From UBA8514 sp050251415 (lineage in GTDB: Bacteria > Bacillota > Clostridia > Lachnospirales > Anaerotignaceae), in the NCBI GenBank assembly GCA_050251415.1, contig JBFWMT010000024.1:1-36479 (forward strand): a DNA stretch of 36,479 bases, written 5' to 3'. This document shows, in pieces, positions 15,254 through 23,075 of the stretch. The position numbers were made by a program, and so were the translations under genes. How positions within the stretch are numbered: the first letter of the stretch is position 1; every line of letters begins with the position of its first letter. The notes beneath the pieces are model-generated. The model saw only the letters and a program-made list of their open reading frames with translations. It did not search any database and was not told the DNA's origin.

Positions 15254-15685
15254 ATGAATGACGAAGCATTAAAATTGAAAAACCAACTTTGTTTTCCTTT
15301 ATATGCCTGTTCAAGGGAAGTAATAAAAAAGTATAAACCATTATTGGATGATGTTGGACTTACCTATACACAATATATTGCTATGATGGTACTTTGGGAA
15401 AAAAAGAGTGTTAACGTGAAATCCTTAGGAGAAGATTTGTACCTTGACTCCGGAACATTAACGCCTTTGCTTAAAAAAATGGAAACACAAGGTTTAGTGA
15501 CCAGGAAAAGGGCGGTAGAAGATGAACGAAATGTAATAGTAACTATCACGGAGAAAGGTGAAAAACTGAAAGAGAAAGTATCACAAATACCTGTAAAAAT
15601 GGGGGATTGTATTTCACTTCCACCCGAAGACATAAAATTACTTCATAAACTGATATATAAGGTTCTTGAAAAAATAACGGATTAA
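15254..15685 (+). CDS. ohrR: OhrR-type MarR-family peroxide-sensing repressor
   Basis: This is a 143-residue winged-helix dimeric repressor. The N-terminal LKNQLCFPLYACSREV places a cysteine at residue 13, matching the reactive peroxide-sensing Cys of OhrR. The GLTYTQYIAMMVLWE helix, the recognition helix region SLGEDLYLDSGTLTPLLKKME and the wing TRKRAVEDERNVIVTITEKG are the OhrR signature. A second cysteine (C18) could form a disulfide. The start is ATG at 15254, with GGGAGA 8 nt upstream. It leads a four-gene run (flavodoxin, CDF transporter, glutathione peroxidase) behind a promoter with two OhrR-like operators. No ohr peroxidase gene is present here; the downstream peroxidase may replace it. 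Confidence 0.9.
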   Translation: MNDEALKLKNQLCFPLYACSREVIKKYKPLLDDVGLTYTQYIAMMVLWEKKSVNVKSLGEDLYLDSGTLTPLLKKMETQGLVTRKRAVEDERNVIVTITEKGEKLKEKVSQIPVKMGDCISLPPEDIKLLHKLIYKVLEKITD

Positions 15686-15722
15686 TTGACCACTGTTTAT
15701 TAAAGTATAAGGGGGAAAGAAA

Positions 15723-16133
15723 ATGAAAATTGAAGTTAGGTATTATACAAAAACAGGAAATACTAAGAAATTAGCTGATGCTATTGCAGAGGAAGTGGGT
15801 GTAGAGGCAATGCCTATTACCATTCCAATATCAACAGAAACGGATATTCTTTTTTTAGGAAGTTCTGTTTATGCGGCAGAAATTGACCCACAGGTAAAAA
15901 AATTTATTTCCAGCCTGGATGGAAGGGTTAAAAAAGTTGTTTCCTTTAGCACAGCCGCAATGTATCAGTGTGCATACAGACAAGTTAAAAAACATGTGAA
16001 AGCGCAAGGCATTAAAGTGGATGATGAAGAATTTCACTGCCGTGGCCAGTTTAAATTTATGCACAAGGGGAAACCTGACAGTAAAGACATTTCTGCTGTA
16101 AAAGAGTTTGCAAAAAGAATAGTGTCAAAGTAA
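15723..16133 (+). CDS. Flavodoxin-like protein
   Basis: This is a small FMN-binding electron carrier of 136 residues. The phosphate-binding loop YTKTGNTKKLADAI (residues 8-21) is a standard T-x-T-G-N-T flavodoxin motif, and DILFLGSSVYAAEID gives the second strand and 60s loop. It is slightly short for a long-chain flavodoxin and lacks the extra insertion. GGGGGAAAG precedes the ATG. It sits 37 nt after ohrR and could pass electrons to the peroxidase downstream; that partnership is inference. Confidence 0.88.
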   Translation: MKIEVRYYTKTGNTKKLADAIAEEVGVEAMPITIPISTETDILFLGSSVYAAEIDPQVKKFISSLDGRVKKVVSFSTAAMYQCAYRQVKKHVKAQGIKVDDEEFHCRGQFKFMHKGKPDSKDISAVKEFAKRIVSK

Positions 16134-16178
16134 CACTTATACATTGCAATAGGCAGTAAGAACCAGAGGAGGATTAGT

Positions 16179-17291
16179 TTGGAACAACAAGAAAATCGTG
16201 AAAAAATGATTTACAAGGCAGGAATTGTTGGAATTGCTGTGAATGCATTGCTTGCTGTGATAAAGCTTATTATAAGCAGTATATCGGGTTCAGTTGCTAT
16301 AGCCTCAGATGCTATAAATAATATAAGCGATGCGGCATCTTCGGTTATAACAATACTTGGTTCCAAGCTGGCATCAAAAGACCCAGACGATAAACATCCA
16401 TACGGGCATGGTCGTATTGAGTATATAACAGGTCTTATTATATCTGTAATTGTTATTGTTGTTGGAATAGAGTTTTTAAAGACTTCTGTTTTAGCAATAA
16501 TAACTCCTAAAGCAGTTAATTTTACTTGGGTTTCCGTTATAATAATGACTATTACTATTTTTGCTAAAATTTTGTTGAGTTTATATAACAAAAAAGAAGG
16601 AAGGAAATCTAACTCACCAGCACTTACTGCTTCAGGAGCGGATGCTATGGGGGACGCAGCGGTTACTTCAATAACCGTAATTGCTGCAATTATTTCTCTT
16701 TTTACAAAGGTTCGTATAGATGGTTATGCAGGTTTAATTGTTTCTGGATTTATTCTATATTCTGGAATTCAATTGGTTACAGAAATATTTCATGATATTA
16801 TTGGAAAACGTGGTGACAAAAACCTTGCCAACGAAATTTACACTGAAATAAAGAAGACTCCAATGGTTAAGGGAGCTTATGATTTGGTTTTACACAATTA
16901 TGGGCCAAATCGTTACCTTGGGTCGGTAAATGTAGAGATTGAGGATACCTATACAGTAAAAGAAGTTACCGAAATTTTAAACCCTGTTCAAGAACACATT
17001 ATGGATATGTTTGGAATTTATTTTTCATTTGGTATTTATGCTGTAAATACAACGGATGAAAAAATTATTGACAGCAGGAAAAGGGTTTTGGAAATATTAA
17101 GGAAATGGCCTGAAATTCTTAATATGCACGCATTTTTTATAAACGAAGAACGAAAAACAATTCGTTTTGATATTATAGTTACATTTAAGTTGAAAAATAC
17201 AAAGAAACTAAAGGAGGATATTTCAGCAGAAATTGAGCAGGAATTTCCAAATTACAAAGCAAATATTAAAATTGACCATAGGTTTGCATAA
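16179..17291 (+). CDS. Cation diffusion facilitator (CDF) family metal exporter
   Basis: This membrane protein of 370 residues exports divalent metals (Zn, Fe, Mn or Cd) in exchange for protons. About six hydrophobic segments lie in residues 10-215. Metal-site motifs are visible as DAINNISDAASS in TM2 and HPYGHGRIEYITG before TM3, then SGADAMGDAAVTS in TM5. A cytoplasmic ZT dimerisation domain (about 215-300) is followed by an extra C-terminal domain of about 70 residues, longer than FieF. The TTG start at 16179 is supported by AGAGGAGG 6 nt upstream. Position inside an OhrR-controlled run suggests metal efflux (Fe or Mn) as part of peroxide defence; the metal cannot be read from sequence. 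Confidence 0.92.
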   Translation: MEQQENREKMIYKAGIVGIAVNALLAVIKLIISSISGSVAIASDAINNISDAASSVITILGSKLASKDPDDKHPYGHGRIEYITGLIISVIVIVVGIEFLKTSVLAIITPKAVNFTWVSVIIMTITIFAKILLSLYNKKEGRKSNSPALTASGADAMGDAAVTSITVIAAIISLFTKVRIDGYAGLIVSGFILYSGIQLVTEIFHDIIGKRGDKNLANEIYTEIKKTPMVKGAYDLVLHNYGPNRYLGSVNVEIEDTYTVKEVTEILNPVQEHIMDMFGIYFSFGIYAVNTTDEKIIDSRKRVLEILRKWPEILNMHAFFINEERKTIRFDIIVTFKLKNTKKLKEDISAEIEQEFPNYKANIKIDHRFA

Positions 17292-17336
17292 ATTTAATCA
17301 TTGGGTAAAATAAAAATTTAAAGGAGGACAATAATT

Positions 17337-17867
17337 ATGGGAATATATGATTATAGTGTAAAAAAGGTTGATGGCAGTGAGGTATCATTAAAAGAGTATG
17401 AAGGAAAAGTAATGTTAATAGTTAATACAGCAACTGGCTGTGGGTTTACACCACAGTATGAGGGCTTAGAAAAACTTTATGCCAATTATAAGGATAAGGG
17501 ACTTGAAATACTAGACTTCCCATGCAATCAGTTTTTAAATCAGGCTCCTGGAACTAATGAAGAAATAGTTAGTTTTTGTAAATTGAAATACGATACAAAT
17601 TTTGAAACCTTTGCAAAAATTGAAGTGAATGGAGATAATGCAAGCCCGTTGTATCAGTTTTTAAAGCAGGAGAAACCTGAAGAAATAGATAATGGTTTAA
17701 TGGACGGCTTGCATGAAAAGCTTAAAGGAATTTTTTCAGTGGGAAAAACAGATATACAGTGGAACTTTACAAAATTCCTTGTAGATAGAGAAGGAAATGT
17801 AATAAATAGATTTGCACCAACAGTAACCCCTGAAGAACTAGAGGCACATATCGGTAAGCTTATATAA
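17337..17867 (+). CDS. Glutathione peroxidase-family thiol peroxidase
   Basis: It reduces hydrogen peroxide or organic hydroperoxides, in bacteria usually with thioredoxin rather than glutathione. The peroxidatic cysteine is C35 in NTATGCGFTPQYEGLE, encoded by TGT and not a selenocysteine TGA. FPCNQFLNQAPG supplies the second cysteine and the catalytic Gln; WNFTKFLVD supplies the Trp and Asn of the tetrad. At 176 residues it has normal length. AAAGGAGG precedes the ATG by 9 nt. It closes the OhrR-flavodoxin-CDF run, which makes peroxide induction likely. Confidence 0.93.
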   Translation: MGIYDYSVKKVDGSEVSLKEYEGKVMLIVNTATGCGFTPQYEGLEKLYANYKDKGLEILDFPCNQFLNQAPGTNEEIVSFCKLKYDTNFETFAKIEVNGDNASPLYQFLKQEKPEEIDNGLMDGLHEKLKGIFSVGKTDIQWNFTKFLVDREGNVINRFAPTVTPEELEAHIGKLI

Positions 17868-17876
17868 TGGTAAAAA

Positions 17877-17910
17877 CCACCATCTGGTATTTTTATGTAT
17901 CAGATGGTGG
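17877..17910. terminator. Hairpin after the peroxidase gene with its T run on the minus strand
   Basis: CCACCATCTG (17877-17886) and CAGATGGTGG (17901-17910) form a perfect 10-bp stem. The T run (complement of 17872-17876) follows it on the minus strand, while on the plus strand it is followed only by ATTTG. It may act as a weak plus-strand terminator or stabilise the 3' end; no minus-strand gene needs it. Confidence 0.45.
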
Positions 17911-17972
17911 ATTTGAAATATGACAACACTAGGGTTAAATTACAAAATGACATTTTTGAAAAGAGGGCAGGA

Positions 17973-19700
17973 ATGAAAAGTTTAAAAGTAAAACTAATGG
18001 TTATTATTCTTGGGTTAGTTATAATTTCATCTGTATCAACGGGAATAATTTGTTTTGTTGAAGAATTTCAGGTGACTGAAAAAATTATACGAACACAATT
18101 TGAAGATAAATTAGGTTCTTCAAATAATATGGTTGAAACATATCTTAATGAGCAATTTGGCTCCTTAAGCATTAACAAAGAGGGTGAATTGGTAGACAAG
18201 GATGGAAAGCCTGTAGAGGGCAGATATGAAAACATTGATGAGGTATCTGAACACATGGGTGTTGTTTCTACGCTTTTTGCTAAAACAGGGAGTGATTACA
18301 CTAGAGTTCTTACAACAATATTAGATGAGCAAGGAAAGAGAGTTGTAGGCACAACTTTAGACGCTACAGGGAAAGTATATGAAGAAATATCCAAAGGAAA
18401 TGTATATTTTGGAGAGGCAGATATCCTTGGGAAAAAATACATAACCAGGTATGAACCAATTTTTGATTCTAGCAACCAAATAATCGGCCTCTACTTTGTT
18501 GGCGTACCCATTGAAAATGTTACTGCGATTTTGGAGGAAGGAAAATTATCTACAATAAAATCCGTAGCATTCTTAAGCTTTATTACTTTATTATTAGCCT
18601 TGGCAGCAAGTTATTTTGCCGCAGCCTCTATTACAAAACCAATTAGAAAGATTACCGATGCGGCAGAGGAAATTGCAGGTGGCAATTTTGATGTAGAACT
18701 AAACATTAAATCCACTGATGAGGTAGGGCATTTGGCAAAGGCATTTAATCTCACGGTGGACAGGCTGGTAAATTATCAGGGTTATATTGATGAAATATCT
18801 AACGCATTAATGCTTCTTTCTAAAGGAGATTTAATGGTTGAGCTAAAAAGAGACTATGTCGGTCAATTCCAAAAGATAAAAGATAATATGGAAGCCTTTA
18901 TACAAAACATGAATCATATATTTTTGCAGATTAACCAAGCCTCACATCAGGTGGCAAGTGGCTCAGAACAAGTTTCCAGTGGTGCACAGGCACTTTCTCA
19001 AGGTGCAACCCAGCAGGCTAGTTCTATAGAGGAACTTGCGGCAACCATAAATGAAATTTCTACACAAATTAAATATAATGCAGAAAATGCAAAATTGGCA
19101 AATAACAGTGCGGAATTGGCAGAAAAAGAAATATTCAGCAGTAACGCACAAATGAAAAATATGGTTCAGGCTATGGAACAAATTAATTCTAAATCCGCTG
19201 AAATTTCTAAAATCATTAAGGTTATTGAAGATATTGCATTCCAGACCAATATTCTTGCTTTAAACGCTGCAGTTGAGGCAGCCAGGGCTGGTGCCGCAGG
19301 AAAAGGTTTTGCAGTTGTTGCTGATGAAGTAAGAAACCTTGCAAGTAAGTCAGCCCAAGCTGCACAAAGTACAACAAAACTAATTGAGGAAACCCTTGTT
19401 GCAGTAGAAAAAGGTTCCCAAATTGCAGATAATACAGCAATGTCGTTGGAAGAAAGTGCAAAGGTAACTCGTGAAGCTGTGGAGTTAATAGACAAAATTG
19501 CAGAGGCTTCTAATGAGCAGGCGTTATCTGTTGAGCAAGTAACCCAGGGGGTAGAACAAATTTCAGCGGTTGTTCAAAATAATGCGGCCACGGCAGAAGA
19601 AAGTGCGGCAGCAAGTGAAGAACTTTGGGGGCAGTCAAATATTTTAAAAGAACTTGTATCTAAGTTTAAGTTAAAAAATGATGATGATTTCCAGTATTAA
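17973..19700 (+). CDS. Methyl-accepting chemotaxis protein with Cache-type sensor
   Basis: This is a chemoreceptor of 575 residues. TM1 is about residues 9-30. The extracytoplasmic sensor (about 35-195) contains TRVLTTILDEQGKRVVGTTLD and YFGEADILGKKYITRYEPI and ends in IGLYFVGVP, typical of single or fused Cache_3 sensors. TM2 (about 205-228) is followed by HAMP (TKPIRKITDAAEEIAGGNF). The signalling tip IAFQTNILALNAAVEAARAGAAGKGF is present. I chose the ATG at 17973, preceded by AGAGGGCAGG; the in-frame ATG at 17895 lies inside a hairpin loop and has no ribosome binding site. The ligand is unknown, but Cache_3 sensors often bind small organic acids. Confidence 0.93.
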   Translation: MKSLKVKLMVIILGLVIISSVSTGIICFVEEFQVTEKIIRTQFEDKLGSSNNMVETYLNEQFGSLSINKEGELVDKDGKPVEGRYENIDEVSEHMGVVSTLFAKTGSDYTRVLTTILDEQGKRVVGTTLDATGKVYEEISKGNVYFGEADILGKKYITRYEPIFDSSNQIIGLYFVGVPIENVTAILEEGKLSTIKSVAFLSFITLLLALAASYFAAASITKPIRKITDAAEEIAGGNFDVELNIKSTDEVGHLAKAFNLTVDRLVNYQGYIDEISNALMLLSKGDLMVELKRDYVGQFQKIKDNMEAFIQNMNHIFLQINQASHQVASGSEQVSSGAQALSQGATQQASSIEELAATINEISTQIKYNAENAKLANNSAELAEKEIFSSNAQMKNMVQAMEQINSKSAEISKIIKVIEDIAFQTNILALNAAVEAARAGAAGKGFAVVADEVRNLASKSAQAAQSTTKLIEETLVAVEKGSQIADNTAMSLEESAKVTREAVELIDKIAEASNEQALSVEQVTQGVEQISAVVQNNAATAEESAAASEELWGQSNILKELVSKFKLKNDDDFQY

Positions 19701-19735
19701 TTCCTTTTAATGAAATTAATATAAGAGCAAAACAT

Positions 19736-19819
19736 TACCCAATTATCAAGGGAAAAACTGATTACACTAAACCGGTTTTTCCACAGCTAAAATTACGGCT
19801 GGATAATTGGGTATTTTTT
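19736..19819 (+). ncRNA. Branched terminator-like RNA structure after the second chemoreceptor
   Basis: An outer 12-bp perfect stem (19736-19747 with 19802-19813) is followed by TTTTTTATTG, so it can terminate transcription. The stem encloses two further hairpins: GGAAAAACTG...GGTTTTTCC (19751-19782) and CAGC...GCTG (19784-19801). Together they make a three-way junction, which is more elaborate than an ordinary terminator. The first inner hairpin shares its CTGATTAC..TAAA..GG core with the leader of the acyl-CoA dehydrogenase gene (26998-27028). Function is unknown. Confidence 0.5.
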
Positions 19820-19998
19820 ATTGTAAACAGATATCTTTGATACTGTAAGAGGAAATGAATAAAATAAGTTGGTTTAAATTAGACGTAATTTGTATTTTTA
19901 TATTGAAAAAGTTAAGAAAGTATGGTAATTTAGTTTAGCTGGAATGAAATACAAATGGTTTCGTGAGAAATACAAACATAACCTATGTATACATACAA

Positions 19999-20086
19999 GC
20001 ACTCTGGAGAGTTCCACAGATGGACGCCGAAGGTGTAATGCGTTTTGGGGTAAAACGCAAATCTCTCAGGCACAAGGACAGAGCGT
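19999..20086 (+). ncRNA. Glycine riboswitch, single aptamer
   Basis: The glycine aptamer core is visible in order: CTCTGGAGAG (from 20002), GACGCCGAAGGTGTAATGC, a hairpin GCGTTTTGGGGTAAAACGC, AATCTCTCAGG, then ACAAGGACAGAG. P1 is CTCTG (20002-20006) with CAGAG (20079-20083). It sits upstream of an alanine/glycine symporter, as expected for control of glycine uptake. I see only one full aptamer, so it is a singlet rather than the tandem form. Confidence 0.92.
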
Positions 20087-20143
20087 AAATTAAATTACGT
20101 TGTCTTTTCTCTGGAGCCGTTGGTGCAAAGCACTGCGGCTTAT
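20087..20143 (+). promoter_or_regulatory. Probable expression platform of the glycine riboswitch
   Basis: CTCTG (20109-20113) duplicates the 5' strand of P1 and can compete for CAGAG (20079-20083). Beyond it, AGCCG/CGGCT with inner GTGC/GCAC forms a hairpin (20115-20140) followed by a T-rich but not pure T stretch (TTATTATATTGTT). This fits a switch between aptamer and downstream hairpin. The direction (OFF with glycine) is inferred from the uptake gene. Confidence 0.5.
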
Positions 20144-20176
20144 TATATTGTTCCCAAACAGGAAAGGATGAAGAAA

Positions 20177-21586
20177 ATGTTTCAACAGATTAACGATTTG
20201 ATTATTGTAATTGATAATGCGGTATGGGGGTTGCCTCTTATTGTATTCATTCTTGCAGTAGGTATTATGCTTACCGTAAGGCTTGGGCTTTTACAGGTGA
20301 TTCACCTACCAAAAGCACTTAAATTTATGTTTCAAAACGAGGAAGACGGCGTTGGCGAGGTAACAAGCTTTGGTGCGCTTTGTACTGCACTTTCAGCAAC
20401 AATCGGTACAGGTAACATTGTAGGTGTTGCTACTGCAGTTTGTGCAGGCGGACCAGGTGCACTTTTTTGGATGGTTGTAGCAGCCTTTTTTGGTATGGCT
20501 ACAAAGTACGCTGAGGGTGTACTTGCTGTTAAATACCGTGTTGTAGACGAAACAGGCCATGCACTTGGCGGGCCCTTCTATTACATAGAAAGAGGTATGG
20601 GGAAAAAATGGTCTTGGCTTGCAAAGATGTTTGCATTCTTTGGTTTATGCGTTGGTCTTATGGGCATTGGTACTTTTACACAGGTAAATGGTATCGCATC
20701 AGCTGTTAAAAACTTTTTTGACCCACAGTCAGTAGCAACAATAAGCGTGCTTGGTACAGACTATTCATGGGCAGTTGTTATTACAGGTATAATTGTTACA
20801 GTTTGTACTGCACTTGTTGTAATTGGAGGAATTAAAAGAATTGCAAATGTATCTCAGGTAATAGTACCTTTTATGGCAGTTATCTACATGATTTCTTGTG
20901 TTATTCTTCTTGTAACAAATGCGGCGGCTATTCCAGCGGCTGTTGCGCAGATTGTTAAGGGAGCATTTAACCCATCAGCTGTCACAGGCGGTATTGTTGG
21001 AACAATGGCAATTGCTATGCAAAAGGGTATTGCCCGTGGTATTTTCTCAAACGAGGCAGGTCTTGGCTCTGCACCTATTGCGGCGGCGGCGGCACAAACC
21101 AAAGAGCCAGTTCGTCAGGGACTTGTATCAATGACAGGCACATTTATTGATACCATTGTAATTTGCACAATGACAGGACTTTCAATTGTAATTACAGGGG
21201 CGTGGCAGGTAGAAGGTCTTAAAGGTGTTGAAGTTACCACCTATGCTTTCCAGCAGGGCTTACCTTTTTCATCTGGCATATCCTCCTTCATACTTATGGC
21301 ATGTCTTGTGTTCTTTGCTTTTACAACAATTTTGGGCTGGGATTATTATTCTGAAAGATGCCTTGAGTACCTTTCAAAAGGGAAAAAAACAGCGATACCC
21401 GCTTTCAGATGGTTATACATATTATGCGTATTCATAGGGCCATACATGACAGTAGAAGCTGTTTGGAATATCGCTGACATATTTAACGGTTTGATGGCTT
21501 TCCCTAACCTTATAGCTATTATTGTTTTAAGTGGTGTGGTTTCAAAAGAAACAAAAGATTATTTTGCAAGACATAAGAAAATTTAA
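20177..21586 (+). CDS. Alanine/glycine:cation symporter (AGCS family)
   Basis: This is an integral membrane protein of about 469 residues that takes up glycine or alanine with Na+ or H+. It has about ten hydrophobic segments. The family signatures include SFGALCTALSATIGTGNIVGVATA, GPGALFWM, GGPFYYIERGMG and GIARGIFSNEAGLGSAPIAAAAA. I chose the ATG at 20177 (MFQQINDLI), which has AAAGGA 8 nt upstream; an ATG three codons earlier (20168) is nearly touching that site, and a TTG at 20120 lies in the riboswitch hairpin. The glycine riboswitch directly upstream supports glycine as a physiological substrate. A terminator follows, so it is monocistronic. Confidence 0.95.
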   Translation: MFQQINDLIIVIDNAVWGLPLIVFILAVGIMLTVRLGLLQVIHLPKALKFMFQNEEDGVGEVTSFGALCTALSATIGTGNIVGVATAVCAGGPGALFWMVVAAFFGMATKYAEGVLAVKYRVVDETGHALGGPFYYIERGMGKKWSWLAKMFAFFGLCVGLMGIGTFTQVNGIASAVKNFFDPQSVATISVLGTDYSWAVVITGIIVTVCTALVVIGGIKRIANVSQVIVPFMAVIYMISCVILLVTNAAAIPAAVAQIVKGAFNPSAVTGGIVGTMAIAMQKGIARGIFSNEAGLGSAPIAAAAAQTKEPVRQGLVSMTGTFIDTIVICTMTGLSIVITGAWQVEGLKGVEVTTYAFQQGLPFSSGISSFILMACLVFFAFTTILGWDYYSERCLEYLSKGKKTAIPAFRWLYILCVFIGPYMTVEAVWNIADIFNGLMAFPNLIAIIVLSGVVSKETKDYFARHKKI

Positions 21587-21595
21587 TATGATGTT

Positions 21596-21642
21596 AAAAA
21601 GACTTTTGCCTAAATTTATATTGGGTGAAAGTCTTTTTTTTA
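21596..21642 (+). terminator. Terminator after the symporter gene
   Basis: AAAAAGACTTT (21596-21606) pairs with AAAGTCTTTTT (21628 onward), continuing through TTTTTT. Confidence 0.85.
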
Positions 21643-21716
21643 TACAAAATTTGTAATACCAATTGGAATTATTATGTTATAATAAAGGTTAGGTTTTATT
21701 GTTAGGAGAGAGAAAA

Positions 21717-23075
21717 ATGGATGAAAAAAATATTGCCGATATAAAGCGAAAGCTGGATACAATTGCAAAAGACATTTTAAGCCTTACAAAAAGCAGGCTT
21801 TTCATTAATTTTCGTTTTCTGGATACGGCAATCGGTAGGTTGGATACAGTGAATGATGACCTTATTTTTCAGCTTGCCACCAATGGAGAGAGACTTTATT
21901 TTTGCTCCCAGTGGGTGCTGGAAACTTACCGCAACGAGCCGCAGAAACTAAGCCGTGCATATCTTCATGGGGTGTTGCACTGCATTTTTCGCCATCCATT
22001 TGTTTCACCAAAGTTAAATCAGGATTACTGGAATTTGGCGGCAGACATTGCGGTGGAAAACATACTTACAGAAATGAATTCTGCACAGATAAGCTGTAGT
22101 GGTGTGCAGTATCAACAGCAAATTTTAACCTTCATGCGCAAAGATGTAAAACCACTTACTGCAGAGAAAATATATAAATATCTTTTAGAAAAAAATTACG
22201 GTGAGGAAGAAATAGAGAAGCTGAAGGAATATTTTTACAGAGATAATCATGGGCTTTGGTGGCCTGAGGACGACGAGAAGCCTGAAGGTGACAATGGGGA
22301 CAACGGCGCTGAACAAGCAATTGACCTTGAAAGCTTGATGAAAGAGTGGGAGGAAATAAGCAAGAAACTGGGCGTGGATTTGGATACACTTTCTAAGGAA
22401 AGTGACAAAAGTGAATCTCTTACCCAATGCCTTGAAGAGCTTAACCGTGACCGTTACGATTATAAGGAATTTCTGCGAAAATTCTCTGTGCGTGGTGAGG
22501 ATATGCTTATAAACGATGAGGAGTTTGACTATGTATATTATACCTACGGCTTAAGCCATTATGGGAATATGCCCTTGGTTGAGCCATTGGAATATAAGGA
22601 TACTCAAAAAATCTGCGATTTTGTAATAGCCATTGATACTTCGGGAAGTGTAAAGGGTGCAATGGTACAAAGATTTTTGGACAAGACCTATTCGATTTTA
22701 ATGCAACAAGAAAGCTTCTTTAAGAAAATAAATTTACGCATAATTCAGTGCGATGATGCTTTGCAAGAGGAAGTAACCATAACCTGCAAAGAAGATTTTG
22801 ACAGCTACATGAAAACCATGAGGATAAAAGGATTTGGTGGAACAGATTTTAGACCTGTATTTAACAGAGTTGAGGAACTTGTGAAAGCCAAAGAATTTAA
22901 AAATCTTAAAGGCGTAATTTACTTTACAGATGGGTATGGCACTTATCCTGAAAGAAAGCCAAGTTTTAATTCGGCGTTTATATATTTGGGCTACAATCCA
23001 GAAAGACCACCTACGCCTGTGTGGGCAATAAAGCTTATTATGGACGAAAATGAACTTGCGGAGGACATAAAATGA
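21717..23075 (+). CDS. VWA-like protein with N-terminal putative metallopeptidase domain (DUF2201-like)
   Basis: This is a 452-residue soluble protein in two parts. The N-terminal half (about 1-165) contains YLHGVLHCIFRHPF followed by NLAADIAVENILT, like the putative metallopeptidase domain of DUF2201 proteins; the histidines are in an H-x3-H-x4-H arrangement rather than HExxH. An acidic linker (about 180-205) follows. The C-terminal half is von Willebrand A-like with an intact MIDAS: IAIDTSGS (about 307-311), GGTDFRP and FTDGYG. The ATG at 21717 follows GGAGAGAG. Its stop overlaps the start of the MoxR-type ATPase by 4 nt. MoxR/VWA pairs usually act as metal-insertion or remodelling chaperones; the client here is unknown. 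Confidence 0.85.
   Translation: MDEKNIADIKRKLDTIAKDILSLTKSRLFINFRFLDTAIGRLDTVNDDLIFQLATNGERLYFCSQWVLETYRNEPQKLSRAYLHGVLHCIFRHPFVSPKLNQDYWNLAADIAVENILTEMNSAQISCSGVQYQQQILTFMRKDVKPLTAEKIYKYLLEKNYGEEEIEKLKEYFYRDNHGLWWPEDDEKPEGDNGDNGAEQAIDLESLMKEWEEISKKLGVDLDTLSKESDKSESLTQCLEELNRDRYDYKEFLRKFSVRGEDMLINDEEFDYVYYTYGLSHYGNMPLVEPLEYKDTQKICDFVIAIDTSGSVKGAMVQRFLDKTYSILMQQESFFKKINLRIIQCDDALQEEVTITCKEDFDSYMKTMRIKGFGGTDFRPVFNRVEELVKAKEFKNLKGVIYFTDGYGTYPERKPSFNSAFIYLGYNPERPPTPVWAIKLIMDENELAEDIK

Noticed and set aside
17337..17867. Selenoprotein glutathione peroxidase
   Set aside because: The peroxidatic position is encoded by TGT (Cys35), not TGA.
20100..20143. Second glycine aptamer after the first
   Set aside because: Only CTCTGGAG is repeated; the GCCGAAGG core and AATCTCTCAGG are absent, so it is better read as an expression platform.
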